Assembly (NCBI GenBank): GCA_932294295.1
Contig: OW028573.1
Span: 68,921,829-68,985,828, forward strand
Source: Alitta virens
Taxonomy: Eukaryota; Annelida; Polychaeta; Phyllodocida; Nereididae
DNA: 64,000 bases
Direction of reading: 5' to 3'
A program made the translations under genes and the position numbers. Below the pieces are notes generated by a model that made no database searches, had not been told where the DNA came from, and worked only from the letters and a program-made list of their open reading frames with translations. This document shows positions 57,419 through 64,000 of this stretch, in pieces (positions within the stretch are counted from its first letter, which is position 1; each line of letters opens with the position of its first letter).

Positions 57419-59199
57419 GCATTTGCCCAAAATCTCTTCCTTCTCCATCTCTTGATGACTACTTATCTTCGTTCTGCAGCTTCTGGACTGTTCTTCATCG
57501 TGCATAATAGCCTGTGCAATAGTTGCTAGTTATACATTTAATTCCAAGCTTGCCTGAGCCAATTTTACAATGGCTGTTGGTTGGTCTACTGCATGTGCCA
57601 TGTTCCTTCCACTGTGGTAATGAGGAGCAGAATGAAGGCCACAGACAAGCAGCCACTTACATATTCATATCTGCCCCCTCCACCATAACAGCCGGCCTTC
57701 AAACGTAGGTCACGTAGTTAACTCGCCTGGTCGTTCCTTGTAACCCTCACAGTTGTGATTGACACATGCTTGATACGCCCCTCACACATACAAGCCTGCG
57801 GGTCGTACGTAGATGCCGTGGAGTCTCCCGTCGTAAATGTGATTTACCTGTGGCTCGCCTGACATCAGACCAGGCATCATCCTTCGGGTTTGGTACGTAT
57901 CCTACGAGTTTCTGCCGGGTGTCTGTGATTCACACCTCGCTGGCGCTAACTCACCCTGGGCTTAAGCACCGCCCCTTCATCAAAACATAATTCTACGACA
58001 GCAATACGGCTTCTCCGGGAAAACCGGCTATGTGAGAACCTTAAGGAGATCCAGTTAGATCAGGATTGTAATTTTATATTATGTCAGAACAGTTTCAGCA
58101 GGTCAGCTATGAGCTTGGTGTAAAGCAGATCCGTGGGAGTGCATACCATCCTGAAAGTCAAGATGCATTAGAGAGTTTCTATTCCACTCTCAAAACCATG
58201 ATCAGGACATTTTGTCATGAAACAAAGACTGGGAAAATCACTCTTAATGCTCTTTCACATAAAATCAAATCCATTTGTTGTTGTTTGCTGCTAGAGTGTC
58301 AGTTCAGGAGTCGACAGGATTCAGTCCGTTTGAGTCCAATACAGACTCACATGTCAGTTTGTTGGATTATGTATTGGAGTTTAAGGATAGACTTCATATC
58401 GCCTGTACACTGGCTAAAGAAAATCTTGAGTCCACTCAAAGAAAATTAAAACTGGGTATGACCGCAAGGCCAGGGCCAAGTCTTTTAAGCCGGGTGATAA
58501 GGTGCTAGTGTTTCAACTGCAGTCAAATCCACTGCAGGCCAGACTTCATGGTCCATATAAGATCTATTCGAATGTCAATGACCTCAGTTATGTTGTCAAA
58601 ACTCCAGATAGGAGGAAGTCTAGACAATTATGCCACATCAACATGCTGAAACCTTATCATGACAGATCAGTCAATGTTGTGGCAGTTGTTCAGAGTCAGA
58701 CTGTTGACAAGGAATCTGTAGTTGAAGATGAGTTTCAAGATGGTGAACCCTCCATTAACCCTGAAATTATTACAGGTAAGTTGTCAGAATCTTGATTTGA
58801 AAGTATCTCATTTGGAGCCTTGTCAACAACTGCAAACGAAAGAGTTGATATTGAAATATCAATATTTGTTCACTGATGTTCCAAAGAGAAGCTCAATAGC
58901 TGCACATGATGTTGGTGATGCTAAACCAGTCAAACAGCATCCTCATCCTATAAATCCCGAAAAGTATGTTAGAGCTTAAAATTATTCAGCCTTCCAACTC
59001 CAACTGAAGTTCACCATTTGTTAAAATTCTGGAGCCAAATGGTAGCACTAGGTTTTGTACAGATTATAGGAAGATTAATATATATCATATTTAATCATAA
59101 TCTTGGTATATGCTATGACAATAAATATGCAAAGATTAGTTGAGACAAATGTCCTCAATAATTGATTTAACTTCACTGGAAGTCTAACTCTGCCTGCAG

Positions 59200-59825
59200 T
59201 CCATCTCTCACCATTGACATTTCACAAAAACATCGAACAGTGTGTGCTGCATGCAAGTTAGCTAGTGTTTTGCAGTCACATGTACATTTTTTCCATATGT
59301 TCTTTGTAACATCTTTGCATTTTCTAGTAAGAATCTCAGTTAAAGTGAGAGACAGTTTTGTGCAGCGCCATTGCAAATTGGGATCAAAGACAGAAAGTCT
59401 TGCAGTTTGAAACACTGAGAATGCAAAAGACACCTCTGGAATATCATTGTGCAGAGCACCAACAGCAAAACGTTAGAAATCTTGACATATATGCATGACT
59501 TGAGCATAAATTCGGAGATAAATTGCCAACACTCCAAAATGTGTATGCCAGGGAAGCTTCCAGACAGATCTCAGTTTTCCGCCATACAACACTCAACTTT
59601 TTGTGGTGTGGCAATCACATACATCCATAACATGCGCAACAGTAATTAAATATCCAGCTTTCGCAACTAAAGCAATCTGCCCAAACTGACAACGAAATGC
59701 ATTATATTGTCTATAACAATTGCCAATGATGCTATCAAGATCATCGGTACGAGAGTCAGCATATAATTTGTGTCCTAGGTGAACTGCAAGCATTTGTTTC
59801 TGTACTATAGGACCTACCATGAATT
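59200..59825 (-). pseudogene. LINE reverse transcriptase C-terminal fragment
   Basis: The minus strand encodes HLGHKLY near 59790, IIGNCYRQYNAFRCQFGQI near 59720, and, after a frame change, YGGKLRSVWKLPWHTH near 59560. The spacing and motifs match the post-RT region HLGH..Q.N.....F..YG..LW....W....R..W.LP..TH of non-LTR elements. Stops interrupt it, so it is a fragment. Confidence 0.6.
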
Positions 59826-60069
59826 ATGAACTCAATAAATATGAACGATGACCATGAGTCACAGTTTTCACAGTATTAATTTTTTTCCACTTGAGACAGC
59901 CCCTAGAGGTCTACAATGTAGCTATTTATTGATCCAGATACATAGCATGAAGTCAAGGTGGGCTACTCCATGAAAGATTTTTTCTTTGGTCAAATATTTG
60001 ACAGTCTCAATTCATATAATTTGATTAATACTATATAATTATTGCCCAGTGATGAGTGCAATGTCTGTT

Positions 60070-60520
60070 TTATGGCCCCGAGACATCTGATATGGCGATG
60101 ATGTCTTTGCTAAAGTGAGGTGACCAAACTTGGTTAGTATATTCAAGAATTGGTCTCACTAGTCCTTTGTATAACAGGAGAAAGTAGTTTGCGTCTAGGT
60201 GTTCATGTCCTTCTGATAATTCCATAATTGAGTTGGCCTTCTTGATCTTTTGTTTCATATGCACTTCAAAATTTAGTTTGTTGTCAACTATTACTTAACT
60301 AGCTGCTTGGAGTGGATGCCCATCTAGTGTATAGACTGTATAGACTGGTAGATTGCTTGGTCTGCCAGTGATTCTTTGGACCATCTTTGCATATTGTTGA
60401 TGTCGTTTTGTAGCAATGATTGCTCATGTGAAGTAGTGACCTAATGGAATAATTTGGTATCAGACTCATACAAGTTTTATTTCCTGTAAACATATACAAA
60501 GAAACGGTATACACAGGTCT
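60070..60520 (-). pseudogene. LINE reverse transcriptase fragment (CR1/Jockey-like thumb region)
   Basis: The minus strand reads IVDNKLNFEVHMKQKIKKAN, then FLLLYKGLVRPILEYTNQVW and SP. These match the DLGV..D.KL.F..H...K..KA...LG and LVRPHLEYA.QVW blocks after the RT core. One stop and frame gaps are present. Upstream (to about 60520) a WSKESLADQ-like block of the same region is visible. Confidence 0.75.
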
Positions 60521-60736
60521 AAGATAATTTCCTATCGCTATTGGGGTGCCACCAGAATATTTTTCATCCCGATCCCAGCCCCTACCAGACAGATTTCAGC
60601 ACTTTAAATAAATATATTTATGATGAAATTAAATATCTAGTTTAGAGAAGGCAATGAGAGACACTGTATATCATGATGAGATGCCACTTAGAAGATTACA
60701 CTTAAGTATATATATATATGTGTATGTCAAAGTTGA

Positions 60737-61015
60737 TTAAGAGGAATGGCATATATAACAGTTTCTTACAGAGCAAATTGTTTGATACATACTTACTAAT
60801 TGAACTTTGATGTAATTTACAAAACTATGGAAACTATGTGTGGTGATTTTATTCTCTATATTAGCTGGACAATTATTATATATATTGGGCAAACGAAATC
60901 TTATACTTTTGTTGGTGAAATAATGCTTACTCTGTGGGGTGACCAAATTATTTGCATTTCTGGTTTCATATTGGTGAATTTCAGAGTATCTTTGGTACGT
61001 AGTGTAATGTCTTAA
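60737..61015 (-). pseudogene. LINE ORF2 C-terminal end, separate fragment
   Basis: Encodes HQYETRNANNLVTP, SKHYFTNKSIRFRLPNIYNN and FHSFVNYIKVQLV. This is the common LINE tail pattern of .TR...L..P......KS.RY.GP..WN.LP..I.....F...K. It should follow a thumb region but lies upstream of the fragment at 60070-60520 on this strand, so the two come from different insertions. Confidence 0.75.
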
Positions 61016-61607
61016 GATGATGAATAACTCAGATAACACAGAGTATAGCTTGGCATAGAAAAGGTGGCTTTAATCCAGAGTATACATGTAATGTACAGCA
61101 CAAGGTAAAGTTCAGCTACAGCTGACAAACTGATTTCCTTTTTCCAAACCCAAGAATATCAAGAGCTCTTTTTCCAGGGGTCTCCCATTCTATTGGCTAT
61201 TCCCCTTCAGTGCACATGTACATGGCCTCATACTATTGACCTGTGCTTTGGGGTGGACAGGAGTCACAACCCTTAAGTCATTCTTAAGTATCTTTATGTA
61301 AGACCTTTGTTAAGGCTCTAAATTCTTGAGGTTAAGTCATATCTTTAAATTGTATTCTTTTATCCTTTAACTATATTTCCTTATAAAATGATACTCTGAA
61401 TATTTTAAATACATGACATTTCCTTTGTTGATAAAGTAAAAATTGTAGGTGAAATTTAAACAAAAATAGCGCAAGTTAAAACTGAACAAAATGTTTACGC
61501 TACGGTAGAGGTAATGCAATTTATACGACAAATGTTCTTTTTAGAAAGTTTGCATAACAGTAAGCTAATGTTCATTGTCTTCTGGTCTGTCAGTCTTGTT
61601 CTTCTTG
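61016..61607. other. Intergenic sequence, nothing recognised
   Basis: AT-rich with no supportable gene. Confidence 0.5.
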
Positions 61608-61609
61608 GT

Positions 61610-61852
61610 GATGTTCCACTTGGTGAGTTGCATTTCGTGGATCTACGCGTCTTACGAAAGAAGATTAGCATTTGGCTGCCTGTGCAGGGACATGACTCAC
61701 AATCTTCTTTCAGCGTTGGTGTTGACGTTTCCTGATTCCCCTTGATGGCTTGCATTTGTGGAATCGATGCGACTTACTAAAGAAGATTAGCATTTGGCTG
61801 CCTGTGCAGGGACATGACTTACAATCTTCTTTTAGCGTTGGTGTTGATGTAG
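61610..61852 (+). repeat. Tandem duplication, about 122-bp unit
   Basis: Two copies in the same orientation, each with AGATTAGCATTTGGCTGCCT, TGCAGGGACATGACT and CAATCTTCTTT followed by AGCGTTGGTGTTGA. The first TTGCATTT is at 61628 and the second at 61750. Confidence 0.85.
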
Positions 61853-61892
61853 ACTTTGAAACTGCATAGTGCAGGGTGCACAATTGATGATT

Positions 61893-62036
61893 TGTAGACT
61901 GCATTGATGACACTGCCTATGGTAGACTGCATTGATGACACTGCGTATTGTAGACTGCATTGATGACACTGCGTATTGTAGACTGCATTGATGACACTGA
62001 GTATTGTAGACTGCATTGATGACACTGTATACTGCA
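61893..62036 (+). repeat. 28-bp minisatellite, five units
   Basis: TAGACTGCATTGATGACACT-G recurs exactly every 28 bases at 61895, 61923, 61951, 61979 and 62007. It lies about 0.5 kb past the stop of the minus-strand open frame at 62557, beyond its AATAAA. Confidence 0.95.
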
Positions 62037-62159
62037 AAACTGGATACTGATATGATGTCTGCATTGTTAGACATCTATGTAATTGATATTGTTTATGTAC
62101 ATCTTGGACTGTTGCTACTGTCCATACTCTAGCTGATTGACATGATGATAACATATGAC

Positions 62160-62556
62160 ATGCCTTTATTTAACAATGTACAGTGTATTCACAATATTGT
62201 TACAGATACCAATGGGGTATAGTGGTAAAGTGATTCAATTGGGTTATGTTTACTTTCTAGGGGTCTGTTACTAGATATATGCATGTCTATAGCGGTGTAG
62301 CTCACTCGAAGAACAGTCCAGTGGTAACAATCAAAAAGATTACTTTCTCTTTTGTTTTCAATGTTGCATTCTGTAATGCATCAATAATGATCTTAAATTT
62401 TGACTCTGATGTGATGATTGCTCAAGCATTTTGACATAGAAGAGTGCATTACACTTAGGAGTACTAATATCCAGATTCACTGATATACCTGGGTTACTAA
62501 CTATTTAACACATGTTTGATGGTCAGGTGGGCTGTCACTAGTCGATATATAATGGT
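62160..62556 (-). other. Probable 3' UTR of the membrane-protein gene
   Basis: Non-coding sequence between the stop and the minus-strand AATAAA at about 62169-62164. A purine-rich stretch (minus strand AAAACAAAAGAGAAAG, about 62355-62340) resembles a polypurine tract, but no LTR start follows it clearly. Confidence 0.4.
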
Positions 62557-64000
62557 TTATGTATACTCAATCTCATAGCCGCTGCACTGGGTAGCGTCGG
62601 CTGAGCTGGCTGGTCTGAACAGTCTTGGTGTTGGTTCTGTCCGTCGGCGGGTACAGCTAGGGTCGTCTGTGTTTTGGTCCGTCTCAGTTGCTGTTGTAAG
62701 TAAGGCGGGCTGTCCGTGTGATATCAGTGTAGTTGGTTGGGAAAGTAAGGGGACACGTGTCGGGTCGTTAAGTGATGCTTGGTTGTCTTGGTCGTCGGTC
62801 AGTGGTCGCCTATAGGAGGCTGTGGGGGAACCTCTGAATCTGAGAGTCACAGGTTGTGGTTGCTGAGGGCTCTGGTCGGTGTGGCGTGTCCAGTCACTAA
62901 TGGTTAGCGAATCCATATTCTGCATGAGTATGAATTTAATTGTATGTCGGTGTCTTGCTAGGCGGCGGAATTCTCCATACTGGCATAGTGGTACTCTTAT
63001 GCGACGTGGCAGGATGATTTTCTTGTTATCTGCATATATTTCTGTTTGATTCCAGTTGAAGGATGCAAACGTACAGAATAAGTTGGTTGAAAACCTAACG
63101 TCGTGGATGGCGTGTGTCTTGTTTATTGTCAGTCCTGTTAGTTCATGCGGGATTGTCAGTACTTTGATATGAAGCTGATGTTGATTGCTGTACATCGCAC
63201 AGTAGAGGTCGGTCTGTAAGTGGTTAAGTCGAGTCGTCGGTTCACATTTGGCTAGGAGTGCTGTTAGCTTTTCCAGCAATATAATAAGCATATTTATGAA
63301 CGATAGCACAAATGATGCTATGATAATGACAGTGCGCCATGTTGGGAACTGCTTTATTGCTGTTGGAGTCATGGTTGGTATTGGCGTCGTGGGAAGGAAG
63401 AAATCCGCTGCATCCGCACCATGGATGGTGGCCAATGCAAGAAGGGTCGTGTTGATGCGGTTGAGTTGACACTGTTGGTGTAATAATACCATAATACACA
63501 TAAGCTGCACGGCGATGATGGAAATGGAGCCTGCTGCTATGATAGTGTCTGTCTGGGGCATATCACTCCAGTTAGAGAAGGTCCAGGACATGTCGTCGGT
63601 TGAGTCACTGTAGTGAAAATTGTCTAAGTCTGTCTGGTCTTCAGTCGAAAATTCGTCGTCAAGTTCTAAATCCGTGAAATTTAATTTAGTGTGTATGATT
63701 TGGGGCAATTGAAAATTATAGGGTTCCGTGGTAAACTCGTTGATGGTGATATTTATGGGCAGAGACTCTCTGTATAGCTTAAGAAATACCAAGTAATTGG
63801 CGCTAAACAAAGTGATTGATTTTGTGTCTGTACACTGGTTGGATTCTGCCAGGAGCTCTTTGAGGTGAGACATGAGTTTGCAACCACACTGGATATTGAT
63901 CTGAAACAGTCCCTTGTGGGCTACTTGTGCGGGGTTGGATTCATTCTGGCACTGTAGGATCCAAATTCGTGCCGGTGTGTAAATTAAATACCCTTTAGTA
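62557..64000 (-). CDS. C-terminal part of an unrecognised protein with two hydrophobic segments, open to the window edge
   Basis: The frame is open from the window edge (63999) to a stop at 62557-62559, at least 480 codons. A methionine at 63873 gives 438 residues, but 42 more in-frame codons upstream make it likely that the protein begins outside. Numbered from that methionine: several N-glycosylation-type sites (near 41, 65, 101), hydrophobic segment 1 at about 109-132, a short loop, hydrophobic segment 2 at about 180-201, then about 230 residues, mostly polar and ending P/S/T/R-rich. Cysteines cluster before residue 20 and upstream. AATAAA on the minus strand at about 62169-62164 gives a 3' end about 0.4 kb after the stop. 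I do not recognise the family. An envelope-like gene of a retroelement or a host membrane protein are both possible. Confidence 0.55.
   Translation of the reverse strand, partial: TKGYLIYTPARIWILQCQNESNPAQVAHKGLFQINIQCGCKLMSHLKELLAESNQCTDTKSITLFSANYLVFLKLYRESLPINITINEFTTEPYNFQLPQIIHTKLNFTDLELDDEFSTEDQTDLDNFHYSDSTDDMSWTFSNWSDMPQTDTIIAAGSISIIAVQLMCIMVLLHQQCQLNRINTTLLALATIHGADAADFFLPTTPIPTMTPTAIKQFPTWRTVIIIASFVLSFINMLIILLEKLTALLAKCEPTTRLNHLQTDLYCAMYSNQHQLHIKVLTIPHELTGLTINKTHAIHDVRFSTNLFCTFASFNWNQTEIYADNKKIILPRRIRVPLCQYGEFRRLARHRHTIKFILMQNMDSLTISDWTRHTDQSPQQPQPVTLRFRGSPTASYRRPLTDDQDNQASLNDPTRVPLLSQPTTLISHGQPALLTTATETDQNTDDPSCTRRRTEPTPRLFRPASSADATQCSGYEIEYT

Larger units (their letters stand above)
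53664..58041. mobile_element. 4.38-kb two-gene PIF/Harbinger transposon inside the Gypsy integrase
   Basis: The terminal inverted repeats are, left, AGGGGAGTTCTCACATGG-CCGGTTTTCCC and, right (complement), AGGTTCTCACATAGCCGG-TTTTCCC. The 3-base duplicate TAA lies at 53661-53663 and 58042-58044, the usual target (TWA) of this superfamily. On either side the integrase frame reads FFNLFGLPK and KEIQLDQDCNF, so the insertion point is exact. It carries a transposase pseudogene (minus) and a MADF-domain gene remnant (plus), the two-gene set typical of Harbinger. Confidence 0.9.
51060..59080 (+). pseudogene. Decayed Ty3/Gypsy retrotransposon, order gag-protease-integrase-RT, with nested insertions
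   Basis: Recognisable parts in order are: charged coiled-coil gag start (51100-51190); gag block with VDKYFQHFEKAAES (about 51265-51310); a CX2CX4HX4C zinc knuckle (CNYCKRNGHVLSSC, about 52031-52072); protease IRDTGASQS (about 52540) and LLGNDIAGGKV (about 52758); the integrase zinc-binding region (GGHFGVNKIIKQFFWPGL near 53336, then cysteines); integrase core (VNVDCVGPLPKTRSGNQYML near 53500 and GSAYHPESQDALESF near 58135); and the start of the RT region (VGDAKPVKQHP near 58910, RFCTDYRKIN near 59050). Many stops and frameshifts are present and no LTRs were found. RT lies after integrase, as in Gmr1-type elements. Confidence 0.8.

Noticed and set aside
62320..62360. 3' LTR start after a polypurine tract downstream of the two-segment membrane protein
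   Set aside because: A purine-rich stretch exists, but no TG...CA-bounded repeat could be paired with a second copy in the window.

Overview
The window is nuclear DNA from an animal, most likely a marine invertebrate. The evidence is a large intron-rich gene with GT-AG introns, a dense mix of animal transposon families, and no bacterial-type operons. I cannot name the phylum. The ARID1 protein is recognisable but clearly diverged from vertebrate ARID1A/ARID1B. Tandem-array elements and a Gypsy element with integrase upstream of reverse transcriptase suggest a mollusc, echinoderm or similar lineage, but this is only a guess.

The centre (about 7.7-41.6 kb, minus strand) is one gene: the single ARID1/Osa/BAF250 subunit of the BAF (SWI/SNF) chromatin remodeller. 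I resolve 18 coding exons whose splice phases all agree and which together give 2,510 codons plus a stop. An upstream in-frame TAG at 41602-41604 supports the start codon. Order on the minus strand: glycine/glutamine-rich N-terminus with an LNQLL motif (exon 1), low-complexity P/Q/G/S/N-rich exons 2-9, ARID DNA-binding domain across exons 10-11, more low-complexity sequence (exons 12-16), and the conserved BAF250_C region in exons 17-18. A phase-compatible exon with its own ATG lies in intron 6 (21821-21938) and may start a shorter isoform.

The left flank (1-7.6 kb) is repeat-derived. It holds two opposite-facing copies of a repeat with tetranucleotide tracts (195-1105 and 3700-4327), a LINE whose endonuclease is interrupted by one of those copies, an internally deleted Harbinger end (about 1590-2288), and a foldback-like element (about 5415-7025).

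The right flank (42.4-64 kb) is a nest of mobile elements. From left to right it holds: a duplicated region with CCAAT-rich repeats and two copies of a 273-bp insertion with target-site duplications; a cluster of nuclear-receptor-type motifs; a 4.67-kb element (46034-50700) made of about 180-bp monomers in two opposed arrays bounded by about 130-bp terminal inverted repeats; a decayed Ty3/Gypsy element with gag-protease-integrase-RT order that carries three later insertions (a tRNA-type SINE, an 8-bp-TSD hAT-type MITE and a 4.38-kb two-gene PIF/Harbinger transposon); three LINE 3' fragments; and, at the edge, a long open reading frame for an unrecognised protein with two hydrophobic segments that runs out of the window.
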